Source: Nageia nagi (lineage: Eukaryota > Pinophyta). Taken from it: 64,000 bases of DNA. The position numbers were made by a program, and so were the translations under genes. Shown here in pieces: positions 36,625 to 47,139 of the stretch; positions within the stretch are counted from its first letter, which is position 1; every line of letters starts with the position of its first letter. The DNA is taken from positions 73,532,001 to 73,596,000 of the forward strand of contig JBITNC010000001.1 of assembly GCA_050084985.1 (NCBI GenBank), read 5' to 3'. Below the pieces are notes generated by a model, which saw only the letters and a program-made list of their open reading frames with translations, made no database searches and was not told where the DNA came from.

Positions 36625-37295
36625 TGTAGTTTTTAAAGAGTTTCAATAAAAATCAACATTCATATTTCTCAATATAGATTCACATTCCCAAATCTATATT
36701 ATTGAAAAACACCATTAAACAATATTAACATTTACAAATTTGAGATAAGAACATATACTAGAACTAAAATCATATCTTTATTAAGGATTCAATGGTGATT
36801 TACATTCTATCAAATATTTTACATGTAAACTAAAATGTCAAAATGGTGGATCTCATAGATCCATACTCCAACATGCCTTAATTTGCCTGAAACTTGAAGA
36901 AACTAAAAATTAACTTTGGAAGTTGCCAATAACTTCCAAAACTATCATAGGTAAAATATGAGGGCATTTATAAAATGCAACCACATTTTTAAAATGCAAA
37001 CATTTTTTTTTTTGATGAAATACATAGGTTCTAGGCATTTTTGGGTAGTTAAGGATAGTTATCCAGAAAATAACCATAATGGTGATCAATCCTTAAGAAA
37101 ATATAAGAATGTATATATGGTTTGGAAAGGTATATTTGAACACTATCCAATATAAAAGAAATAAACTAAATTGTATGTCTCTATAAAAATTTATACATCC
37201 TCAAAGTTGACTAATCTATTAAAACTAGTCCAATTGGTAGAGAATTGAAAATGTAAGTTTATAATTTGGTCTTCAATTGAGCTCAAGTTCCAACA
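36625..37295 (-). repeat. Array LTR 5 (outer 5' LTR), internally deleted
   Basis: 671 bp, TG to CA. About 74 bp are missing near 36898, between GAAGGAAC-type and GAAAAAACTAAAAA-type sequence in the other LTRs. PBS complement ACTCTGATATCA at 36611-36622. The CA at 37294-37295 abuts the TAGAT duplication. Confidence 0.93.
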
Positions 37296-37300
37296 TAGAT
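37296..37300. repeat. Target-site duplication of the five-LTR array, right (TAGAT)
   Basis: Perfect match to 23968-23972. The pol reading frame continues from here in the same phase as left of the array. Confidence 0.95.
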
Positions 37301-37830
37301 TTTATTACAAACTATGTAAGAAATGAAACAACCATAGCATAAGAAGAAATTTTAGATGAAATAGATGTTAAAAGCTCTCATAATCTCAATGATGGTGCCA
37401 ATTTTAGATGACATTATTCGGTTAACAAACCTAAGTACCCACAAGCATTCATAGGTTTTTATAACAAAGATGAATGGAAATTGTTCTTTGATGATTCTAA
37501 GTGCATTCAAAGAACTAGGGAAGGAATTATTTTAATTAATCCTCATGGTGATGTGATTACTATATAATATAATTTAAGTTTTATTTGTACTAAAAAAATG
37601 GCTGAATATGAATCTCCTATTCTAGGTTTGAATACTACAATAATCCTAAAGGTAAAAAGAATAAAAATCTTTGGTGATTTTCAATTGGTGGTGAAAGAAT
37701 TTGGTGGCATATACAACACAAAAGACACTGAGTTGCAACCATATAAAGGAATGGTAACAAATATTCTCTTGTAATTCAATGAGTATGAAAGTGAGAGTAT
37801 TCCATGAGACTATAATAGGTATATTGATGC
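37296..37830 (+). pseudogene. Tat-like gypsy second RNase H domain (after RT-RNase H)
   Basis: After the end of the first RNase H (DFITNYVRNE), the frame reads WKLFFDDSKCIQRTREGIIL, KKMAEYESPILGL, IKIFGDFQLVVKEF and YNRYIDAM. This follows the layout of the additional RNase H found in Tat-group gypsy elements (WxLYFDGS, NNxAEYEALxxGL, GDSQLV, ADALA). The Asp of the first block, the Glu of AEYE and the Asp of FGD are retained. Stops at TAA, TGA and TAG positions break it. It sits between RNase H and integrase, the usual Tat order. Confidence 0.82.
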
Positions 37831-38029
37831 AATGGTAGTGTCATTTCCTTTGCTCCTATTAACATAGAAGATAAAGAAACTATACTTACAAGTAAAAATA
37901 TAGGTAGACCATCATCTGAATATTTTTTTGAAGATTTCATTAAAGATCATTATTTTTTAGCTACATATATTAATGTGTGTGAATGATATCATGATGTTTT
38001 TGCTTATTTTAAAAATGGAGAAAATCATA

Positions 38030-39248
38030 TTGACTTTGATTATAATTCTAGAATTAGGCTTAAAAATCTAGAAATAAAGTATGTTATCATTGGTGATTTG
38101 CTATATACAAGGTCTTTTGATGGTGCACTTCTTAGATGTTTAATGAGGCATTAAGTAGACATGACCCTTCATCAAGCTCATGATGGTGAATGTGGCAGAC
38201 ACTTTAGTGCTACATTGGTTTATCAAAGATTTCTTAGACTAGGTTGTTATTGGTGTATTATGCTTAATGATTATGAATTGCATGTTAAGAAATGTGAACA
38301 ATGTAAAAAGAATGCTAAGATTCAACCTTCACTTTATCATAGATTGCACTTTATTATTTATGCTTGGCCTTTTTCTATTTGGGAACTTGATTTTATTGGT
38401 AAAATTAGTGCTATTTAAAAATATGGCCATAAGTTTATCATTACAACTACAAAATAGTTCATAAAATAGGTGGAGGCTATCATTATGAATTCAAAAAAAG
38501 GAGGCAATATTGTTGAATTCTTAATTGAATATATCATATTTAGATATTGTGTTCCTTCTAAATTATCTATGGATAATGGTACAAATTTTAAAGGTAATGA
38601 AGTTAAAGATTTTTATAACAAATATCATATTGAAAGAAAGTTATCTACACCTTATTATCATCAAGGTAATGGTCAAGCAGAAGCCTCTAATAAAATCATA
38701 AAAAGTATCTTGTCCAAAACTATTGAAAAGCATGGTAAAGATTTGCATGAACAACTTCCTTATGCTTTTTGGGACTATAGAATAAGTATAAAGAATTCTT
38801 TTGGGGAAAACACTTTCTCTTTAATATATGGTGATGAGGTCATAGTTCCATTATTATTAGAAATCCCATCCTTACATATGTCTTTATATGGTTTCATTTT
38901 CGATGAAGATAAAATAAAAGAAAGCCTAACATAACTAGAGGTCTTAAATGAGAAAGGGTAAATGCTCTAGAACACTTGCGTATCTATCACTCTAGAATTA
39001 AGTAGGCACATAGTAAAAATATTAAGCCTAAAGAATTCAAGGTAGGGGACCTAGTCTTAAAAGAAAATATTGCCAATACAAAAGCCTTAGGAAATGAAAA
39101 AGAAAGGTAAGTTCAAACCTAACTAGATAGGTTGTTACATTGTCATTGCAAACTATGGCAAAGAGGGATATAAATTGTTCATAATTGAAGGTAAAGAAGA
39201 AATGAATACAATCAATGTTATGCATTTGAAGAGATTTTATGTATAACA
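38030..39248 (+). pseudogene. Tat-like gypsy integrase, catalytic triad retained but frame broken
   Basis: The zinc-binding region lies in 38161-38418 (LHQAHDGECGRHFSATLVYQ, VKKCEQCKK). The core begins WPFSIWELDFIG with the first Asp at 38389-38391. Frame 38470-38934 has SMDNGTNF (Asp at 38572-38574) and GNGQAEASNK (Glu at 38680-38682), 35 residues apart, so the DDE triad is intact. Between the first two residues TAA and TAG stops occur where the family reads TKWVEA. The C-terminus, decayed, ends with NVMHLKRFYV and a TAA near 39246. Confidence 0.93.
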
Positions 39249-40412
39249 TTTTTTTTATGTATGTATGCATTTCTACATTTATTGTTACTAAATCTTTAGG
39301 AAAATTAAGAGGGAAGAAAAATAGTGAAACTTTATAAGCATTTCTTATCTGACATGGTATATATATGAAAAAAGTAATATGTTTCTTTTCTTATCTTCCT
39401 TTTTTCATAAATTATGTGATATGTCTTAACATTCACTTATGACATATTGCTTATCATGCATTTCTTATCATATCTTGTCAAATTTCTCTTATCTATTAAA
39501 TGATGCTTATCATATCTTGTCATATGTTAAAAATATTTTTCATATCATATTATTTCTCTTATAATTGGATTCTTTGTAAAGGAGGGGCATGCTTATCAAA
39601 ATCCATGGAAAAATGGTGGCTTGGAGGCCCAAGTTGAACACATTCTTATCATTTTTTTCTCTATAAGGGAGGAACACTCTTATCATTTATTCCTTTGTAA
39701 GGGAGGGTCATTCTTATCACTTATTCCTTTGTAAAGAAGTAACAATATTATCAAAATCCATAGCAACATGATGGTTTGGGAATCCAAACTAGTCACATAA
39801 ATTGGTAATCTATCTTTATACTCTTGGTGAGTAAGTCACCAAGGATAGGTTTGATATCCTTTACCTAATTTACATATATTATGATGTTTAATGTCTATAT
39901 TTGAGACATATTACATGAAACAATTCTTATCTAAGTTATTTTTAGGCTACTTTAACTTTGCCTTAGATTTACCCTATGACAAGAGGTCAATCATGTTCAA
40001 CAAACCTATAGAGGGGGCATAACATTATTGAAAATTAGGGCATCCAAATTTACCACCATGAAGAAATTTTTTCAAAGAGTATTTTCTTGCTTATCTTGTT
40101 ATACTTTGAATTTATTCTAAGTTGATTTTTTTTATACCAAAAGAATCAAATCATATTCAAACTAGTGCATCTGCTAACCTGTAAAAATGAATTTTAATTT
40201 AATTACAATACCCTTTTAAGTATTTGAAATAATTTATTTATTTAATTAAATAAACATTCTTATCATCATGCACTCTTATATACCTTTATGTTTTATGATA
40301 ACATGTCAGTCCAAAGATAATCTTAAGAAGAAGTCTTGGCCTATGTACACCATAAGCCCAAGAAGAAGCCTTGCCACTAGACCTACTATCTATAAAGGTG
40401 AAAAGATTATGC
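39249..40412 (+). other. 3' noncoding region after the gypsy pol, with short repeats
   Basis: No coding domain is seen. Pieces of a degenerate repeat occur: TTCTTTGTAAAGGAGGGGCA with ATCAAAATCCATGG (39570) recurs at 39724, and two ~33-bp units (CTCTTATCATTTATTCCTTTGTAAGGGAGG type) lie between them. This may be the element's 3' untranslated region. Confidence 0.5.
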
Positions 40413-40417
40413 ATGAT
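40413..40417. repeat. Target-site duplication of the 14-kb gypsy, left (ATGAT)
   Basis: Identical to 54424-54428 outside the other LTR. Confidence 0.85.
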
Positions 40418-42233
40418 TGTATTATTTTAGAATTACACTTTAAAAATAGGGTAATATTTTGGTGTTCTTTATTATTTCATTAATTTCAATAAATCTTTTG
40501 TAATTGTCACTTTCTTTTCCCCTTTAATATGTACTTAGCCTTTTTGTCAAAATTAAGTCAAGTCTAAAGAGTTTGGGGGTATTGTCATTAGTTTGGATAT
40601 TGTTTATATGTGTATTAGTCTTAAACATTTTTGCTTAAAAAAATCTATCTACTATCTAGTAGGTATCATACCTAAAAAATTAGTATTAATCAATTTAGTT
40701 ATTTCTCCAGTAACTATGTATATAAAGAGAGTCATAGTTTATAGAAATTTTGTCTAAGTCATGTCGGGGAAGAAATGTACTATGTTCAAGTAGTATGGTA
40801 ATATGTAAGGGAAGTAAGTATCTAAGTAAAAGTTTAGAAGTTATTATGAATAAAAGTCCAAGTATTGTATAGATCACTAGTAGATGATGTCACAAAGCCC
40901 ACCAATTTTTAGAAGGAAGTCTTTATCAAACATCAAAAATTTGCAGGAAGTATTGCAAGGAGATATAATAGAACCCATCAATTTTGAGTAATGATGTCAC
41001 CATTTTTGTATGAATTTAGCAAGTCCTAGGATAAATAATAGTAAACACTACTTCATTCAATAGGAGATAATTCATGATAATAACTAAGCAAATCCTGCTA
41101 ATTCTAAATGATGACATCACACCTTTTTCCAAAAATTGGTAGGTGTTAAGTGAAGCCTAACCATCATTAGATCCCATTGAAGAGAGATAGAACCCATAAA
41201 AAAGATGAAGGAATAATGGGTAAGGAGAAACACTTGGGTCCACTTGATCATGAGTGTTTGAACCTCAAGGCTCTGTTAATGTGTCAACCATGACTCATTT
41301 TCACATGATAGTAGTAGTTTCTCTTAGGTATTCAATGATAAACTATTCATTGCTCTCATTATTTCATGCAATCAGGAATTACAATGCTTATCATTAATCA
41401 TTGCATAGAAGTAGGTTGTTATCAACAAAATACAGTGCTAGATCATACCAATTGATCTAACAAATAGTGCATCTTCAATAAGCTATAGATCCAAGAGAAT
41501 GTAATCAATGACAAATCAAGAGGATTATAGCTCAATAAGTACAACAAATCAAAAATTTCAAATTTCCAAACCTTAACACTGATTGTACTTATTCACTATG
41601 TAATCTAACATAGTTGTAAATTTAATTATATATATTTGTAAATAGTTTACTATTTTCAATTAGGAAGAGTAGTTATGTATATTAACAATAGACAACCACC
41701 CAATCATGAAAACAAATATATAAATAGTGGACTGTTGTAAGTCCAGGAGGTCAGACATTCTAGCAAATTTACCCAAGTCTATAAGATGCTTTTGTATATG
41801 ATAATACAAGTTGATAATACTTTGCCCTTTGCAACAAGTGGTTGTCTATTACACTTTGTGAATGTTATGTATGAGATGCAATATTAAGTTGTGGCTGTAT
41901 ATTATGATTGTGAGACCCCATGCATAAGATAGTTTTGTATTCTTAATCTCAACTATGGATTGATACCTATGCTGCAATACCTAGGCTATATATTTTTAAT
42001 TTTCTTTTAGTTTAATGTATTCATCTCTTTCTTGCTACTATTATTGTTTTATCTATTTCTTATTACCTTTAACCTTTATAATAGATAGGAACTAACCTAT
42101 AACCCTAAGATTGAGTAGAAAACATACACAAGCACATCCCCACCATATTTTTCCCTCTTAAAGACTCTACTATTATGGGCAATGGAGAACTCAACTAGAA
42201 TAAACCCTTGAGGTTACACTATATTGATCAATA
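40418..42233 (+). repeat. Gypsy 5' LTR (1,816 bp)
   Basis: Begins TGTATTATTTTAGAATTACA and ends ATTGATCAATA, with CA mutated to TA. Collinear with 52598-54423. Shared blocks include GTACTTAGCCTTTTTGTCAA, GATGATGTCAC-type segments and GAGGTTACACTATA at the end. Confidence 0.92.
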
Positions 42234-42244
42234 GTAGAAAAGTT

Positions 42245-42262
42245 CATTTTTGGCAACTTAAT
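42245..42262 (+). other. Probable decayed primer-binding site
   Basis: Shortly after the 5' LTR the sequence TTCATTTTTGGCAACTTA resembles the TTTTTGGCGCCGTTG context seen after the LTR of many Tat/Athila elements. It is too changed to be certain. Confidence 0.4.
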
Positions 42263-42616
42263 GTGATACAAGCTAAATTCCATATTTAGGGGTGTAAATA
42301 GGCCATATAGCTCTATCTAGTAAGCTATCAATTAGATCCTTCAAAGATTATAAGGTTTTTACCAACTTATTGGTGACTTTACTATTAAATAGTTAATAGT
42401 TTGAACTTTGGAAACTCTAGAATGTAGACTTACTAGAAGCAATGCTAGAAACTACCTCAAATAGCCTAGATTTCAAGAGCTTTCAATTCCTCATAAGAGG
42501 ACTAAGAAAAATATTTCCTAGATTATATCCTCTAAAATTCCCTTTAGGGTTAACCATTATCATTCATATTTGACTCTATCCCAAAAAATCCTTCATTCAA
42601 TTCAAGTATTCCAAGC

Positions 42617-43700
42617 ATGGCTCAACTTGCCAATTTTTTTGCTTGGAACAATGGCCATCCTTTGGTAGTTTCTACTAATTCATTAGCTATTCCTCAATGG
42701 GATTTCAAATTTTTGCTCAAATATGATGGATCTGATAAAATACTAGATTAAAATTATCAATATGTCTCTCTATTGGATTCAAATTTTGATATTACTGAAG
42801 AAATGGTGATGACTAAATTGTTATCACTCTCTTTTGAATATAAAGTAGCTAAATGGTTCAAAACTCTTACTCATTAGTCTATAAATACATGGGAAGAATT
42901 ATTTCAAGCTTTAATCAAAATATTTACTATAGATGGTGATGATAGTACTTTCATGAGTCTATTGATAATTTCAATATTAGATTTGAGAAAACATGGATAT
43001 CTATTCTAGTAAGGATTAGACCAATAAATGCTAAAACTTTGGTATATTATAGGAAATATTTCCTTCTTGATCTTAATATACTTATTATTATGTTAGGATA
43101 TACTTTTCTAGATATCTACTAGATACCTAAAAACTCTAAACATACTTTGATATCCTTTGAAAAAATGCAACCAAAAATCATTATGACCTTGTTTCCTAAT
43201 TTACCTTCGAAACTAGCCTAACAAATTGCTCATCCTAGAGTGTTAGCCTTAACACCTCCTTCTAAGCCTATTATTTATAATTAAGTACTAGCACTACCTA
43301 CTCCTACATCTACTAGTATAATTATTGATTCTAAATCTCAAAATGAGGAAAGAATAAGGTAATTAGAGGTAACTATTAGGAACCTTATCAATAAACTCAC
43401 TTTGCAAGAAAGAAAGAATAAAGATTTCAACTATTAAAGATATGATAATTAGTATCAACCTAGATTCCAACCCAAGAATAACCAAGAAGAATAGCCTAAT
43501 GTCCCTAAAGCAATTTATAATATTGTTATGGCAAGTTTTGTAGGAGTGATGCTTTAAGAATTACAAAATGATGTCCTCCATGTTTTGCTCCTCATTTCCC
43601 AAATTGATGTGCAATCTATCAACACTAATATTTAGGCTTGCATTCAAACCAAATGGTGGAACTGACATCAAATCCTACTACCAATCTCACCATGGTCACT
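42617..43700 (+). pseudogene. Gypsy gag remnant
   Basis: From the ATG at 42617 the frame reads MAQLANFFAWNNGHPLVVST, then VSLLDSNFDITEEMVMTKLL, EYKVAKWFKTLTH and INTWEELFQALIKIF. The WF...L...SINTWEEL block is typical of the retrotransposon gag domain. Farther on are QPRFQPKNNQEE and VPKAIYNIVM. Internal stops after ILD and after LTH are TAG. From 43760 to 44160 a Gln/Pro-rich linker leads to the protease. Confidence 0.8.
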
Positions 43701-44159
43701 TTTTAGCTTCTAGGATATGCTCAAGAATAAGCCAACTATGTTTAAACTATAGCCTCTTCTTCAATGGCCCAATAGCAACCCCAATTCACTCAACAAAATC
43801 AACAACCCATTCTAGTGCAGCCTAAACCCAAAAGATCTAAGGTTCCCTTGTCCCAACCATATAATCAACAAAATCAATTCCTAGGAAATCTAGGTCATAT
43901 TTCTTAGAAACTGGGTAATGTTGTCCTTATAGAAAGAAATCCTATTACAATAAAAAAAGAAGTCCCAAATAAAGAGAGGCCTAATCCATTAAGATATCCT
44001 TTCATTACAAATCATCATAAGTAAAAGGCTACTCAACAATTCAATACACATCAACCAGCTAAAATAAGTAAGTTTGTTCCATATGCTCCATATAACATTG
44101 TACAAGAATTAAAGAAAATTCTTTCTAAAATGACTATGTTTGATGCATTAAGGATTCTA

Positions 44160-44700
44160 GGTCAATTGGATCTTTTTTAAGAATCTTTAAGAGTAAAGAA
44201 TAGTAAGAAAAGGGTAAATGAGAGAAATGTTATCTTTGTAATATCTGATGATATCCCTCTAGCTACCATAGAGATAAGGATACCTCCACCTTTCTATCTT
44301 TCTCTTAGACTAGAAGGTTGGGTAGTTAATAACTATATGATAGATACCATAGCTACTATTAACATGATTCCCAAAGTTGTTGCAAATGAAATGAAGTTAT
44401 ATATGACTAAGTACATTGATGGTGTCATACAATTAGATTCTTCCCCTATAGATGTTGTTGGTAGTGTTAAAGGAGTTCCAATAACTCTTAATGTATTCAT
44501 TGATATTTGTGTCATTCAAGATATTATTATTGTTGATATTCTACCTCTATTTGGAATCTACTTATTTAGAAAATTTACTACCAAATTGGGAGGGTACCTA
44601 GCTTTAGATTATACACATCTTCTACTTTCCTTCAAAAATAAACAAGTAAAGATTCTAAATGAGGGTACGAAAAGTGTTCATCTCAAGAAGATCACAAAAT
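44160..44700 (+). pseudogene. Gypsy aspartic protease remnant (Tat/Ogre type)
   Basis: The frame 44337-44702 reads MIDTIATINMIPKVVANEM, VIQLDSSPIDVVGSVKGVPI, QDIIIVDILPLFGIYLFRKF and TTKLGGYLALDYTHLLL. These match the retropepsin region of Tat/Ogre elements (VDSGASVNVIPK, DLPPLFGLCLSRDF, IGGYLSLDWSH). The catalytic Asp is kept at 44343-44345, but the Ser-Gly-Ala after it reads Thr-Ile-Ala. Confidence 0.87.
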
Positions 44701-44869
44701 AAAACTATATGAATGGCCCTAAACCTATATAAGTGCTTGAAAGGGATACACTTATAGAAAATATGCTAACAACTAAAATTCTTTTAGCAAATGACCTAAA
44801 TTATCAGGTCACAAATATTGGCATGGGAAACTATTGTTTATATGAAAATGTATACCTAATATCAGTCAT

Positions 44870-45310
44870 AATTGAAAGGGAACATGAGGTATGGAAAATG
44901 TACTTTGATGGATCTATATGTAAACATGGATGTGGAGTTGGTGTTGTATTTAAATCATAATAGGGGCATATGAAGAAATTCTCATTCAAATTCACATGAA
45001 TTTGCATAAAAAATGCTGTTGAATATGAAGCCCTTTATTTAGGATTATCTAAATTAATCAATATGGGAATTAGATGTCTAATTGTGCATGGTAATTTAGA
45101 ATTGGTCATAAAACAAGTTAGAAACTATATTAGTGTAAAACATCACTATTTGAATACCTATAAGAATAGGGTGGGGGATTTACTGGAGTCATTCTTGGCT
45201 ATTAATTTTATATCTATTTCCAGGAGGTAGAACCAAATAATTGATGCACTTACTTGCAAAGTGGCATGTTATAATCCTTCTCATTACAAAGAGGATGACT
45301 TGGAGTCAAA
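44870..45310 (+). pseudogene. RNase H-like domain placed between protease and RT
   Basis: The translation reads EVWKMYFDGSICKHGCGVGV, then NAVEYEALYLGLSKLINMGI, RCLIVHGNLELVIKQVRNYI, HHYLNTYKNRVGDLLESFLA and NQIIDALTCKVA. These are in order the landmarks of the additional plant-gypsy RNase H (WxLHFDGS, NNxAEYEALLLGL, GDSELVIxQ, Y..., ADALA). Asp (44907-44909) and Glu (45021-45023) remain. The GDSEL Asp is Asn at 45093-45095. In the other Tat-like element in this window the equivalent domain follows the first RNase H, so the upstream placement here is notable. Confidence 0.83.
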
Positions 45311-45785
45311 TTTCAATGTAGATCATCAATACCTGATGCTACAAATTTATATAAGGTATTTGACTCTGATGAGTATATTATGAATTTCCTATTGGATGAA
45401 GCAATAGCTCACACCTTTGGTACTCAATAATTACTTGATTTCTTCCAAGAGTTAGATGTGAATCAACTTAGAAATAATATCATACCAAAAGTTTAACTCT
45501 CTTTTAAAAGACTATTTGATTCAGAGGATGTTTAGGAAGCCAAATCTTTGGCCATCTAGAAAGATAGCCATATTGAGCTGGAAGTAGAACCTAAAAAATA
45601 TATAAATGTGGGATCAATGTGTTATGATAAAGAGAAGATAATCATATTTCAAATTTATCATCGGTTCTCAAAATTAGTTACTTGGACTTATGATGATCTA
45701 AATACATATGACAAAAATGCCATCTAGCACACCATTAAACTTGAACTAGAGGCTAAACTATATAGGAAAAAATAAAGGCTAGTTA

Positions 45786-46500
45786 ACCCAAAAATAGAAG
45801 AGGCCATGAAGCAAGAATTGATTAAACTACTTGATTCAAAAATTATTAATGCTATTAAGTATTCTTCTTGGGTTGCAAATCTAGTTTCAGTTAGAAACAA
45901 GAGTAGGGAGATCATATTATGTGTATATTTCAAAAATCTAAACCAAGTGTCTCTCAAAGATAATTATCCTCTTCCTCCCAAGGAACAAATCCTGCATAAA
46001 GTAGCCAAAGATTGATACTTTATAATGATTTATGGCTACTTATGATTTAAAAAAATATAGGTAAAAGATGAGAACCAATACAAAACTATGTTCAAAACCA
46101 AATGGGGGATGTTTTCTTTTCAAAGAATGCCCTTTGGTCTTTCTAATGCAAGAACTACTTTTCAAAGGGCCATGGACCATGCATTTGGTGATATAATAAA
46201 TAAGATTATCCTAATCTATTTGTATGATATCACTATATTTTCTAAGATTAGAGAAGATCAATTACTACATATTAGATAAGTGTTTGAAAAATGTGGAGTT
46301 TGGAATTTCAATCAATCTCAAAAAGTTAGTTTTTATGGTTAAACAAGGAAAATTACTTGTACATATTGTCTTATAAAAGGGATTGGTAATTGATCTAGAT
46401 AGAGTGAAAGCTATTGAAGCATTACCAATCCCTTTCAACAAGAAGGCCTTGCAACCATTCCTTGGTTAAATTAATTTTGTTAGAAAATTCATCAATGAGT
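45786..46500 (+). pseudogene. Gypsy reverse transcriptase remnant with altered active site
   Basis: Frame 45806-46015 reads MKQELIKLLDSKIINAIKYS, SWVANLVSVRNKSREIILCV and NLNQVSLKDNYPLPP, the RT N-terminal blocks. Frame 46088-46279 gives FKTKWGMFSFQRMPFGLSNA, RTTFQRAMDHAFGDI and ILIYLYDITIFSK. The YLDD site at 46217-46228 is YLYD (Asp to Tyr), and the earlier LLDGFSGY Asp is also Tyr (IMIYGY). The enzyme would be inactive. Confidence 0.92.
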
Positions 46501-46559
46501 TTTTAAAAATTGTATCTCTAATCATTGCAATGTTGAAAAAATATGCTATATTTTCTTTG

Positions 46560-47040
46560 TCAAAAGAAGCAAAGCAAGCTTTTTAGCATATCAAAAAGGC
46601 CACAACAAAATTTTTTATTCTAAAAAATCTTAATTTTTCAAAATATTTCATTATGTATGCATATGAAGTAGAGAAAAGCATTGCTATAATTATAGCATAA
46701 AAAGATGATAAGAAAGAAGGACATTCAATTACCTTTCATAGCCAAACACTACACCAACATCAGAAAAGGTCTTCATTTATTGAAAAATAGTTATTTTCCA
46801 TAATGAAAGGACTTAAGAAATTTAACCATTATGTGTCCCATAACAAGATCCTTGTATTCATTATTCATCCTAATGTGAGAAACTACATCATACAAGGAGA
46901 ATTGGGTGAAAGAAAAGCTAGTTGGACTAATAAGATAATGGAATATGATGTAGAAATAAAACCAACCAGGCTTATCAAAGGTAGGGATCTATTGAAAATA
47001 TAGCAGAAGCCTCACACATGATTGCTATCATAGAGGATGA
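46560..47040 (+). pseudogene. Gypsy Ty3-type RNase H remnant
   Basis: Readable blocks are FSKYFIMYAYEVEKSIAIII, SITFHSQTLHQHQKRSSFIE, MKGLKKFNHYVSHNKILVFI, IHPNVRNYIIQGELGERKAS and WTNKIMEYDVEIKPTRLIKG. They match the RNase H and tether that follow RT in Tat-like elements. The DASD motif is degraded (YAYE). Stops occur at the K-to-D and EK-to-LFS positions. Confidence 0.88.
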
Positions 47041-47139
47041 ACATCTTAATGAAGAAAGTGATTGGATAAAAAAAAATATTTTTTATTTCTAGATTGGTAA
47101 ATATCTTGAATCTCTAGATAGGTTTTAGAGAAGGAAATT

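Larger units (their letters stand above)
23973..37295 (-). mobile_element. Tandem array of five LTRs and four internal bodies (non-autonomous copia-like family)
   Basis: LTRs begin at 23973, 27200, 30277, 33401 and 36625, giving periods of 3,227, 3,077, 3,124 and 3,224 bp. Each LTR is followed on the plus strand by a complemented polypurine tract (TTCTCCCCCTTGATG type) and preceded by a complemented PBS (GCTCTGATACCA type), so every unit reads on the minus strand and neighbours share an LTR. Only the outermost ends carry a TSD (TAGAT). The insertion lies inside the RNase H region of a plus-strand gypsy pol. No integrase, RT or RNase H is present in any body. Likely origins are unequal recombination between LTRs after one insertion, or integration of a multimer. 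The units differ at many positions, so the array is old. Confidence 0.95.

Noticed and set aside
23973-37295. Five periodically spaced repeats as a CRISPR array or satellite
   Set aside because: Repeat units are ~745-bp LTRs with TG/CA ends, PBS and PPT, separated by ~2.4-kb coding remnants.
24718-37295. Hidden pol domains within the array bodies
   Set aside because: I looked on both strands for the copia integrase DNGGEF, RT YVDD and RNase H ADALA-type blocks and found none. The whole body is accounted for by the gag-acidic-hydrophobic frame.
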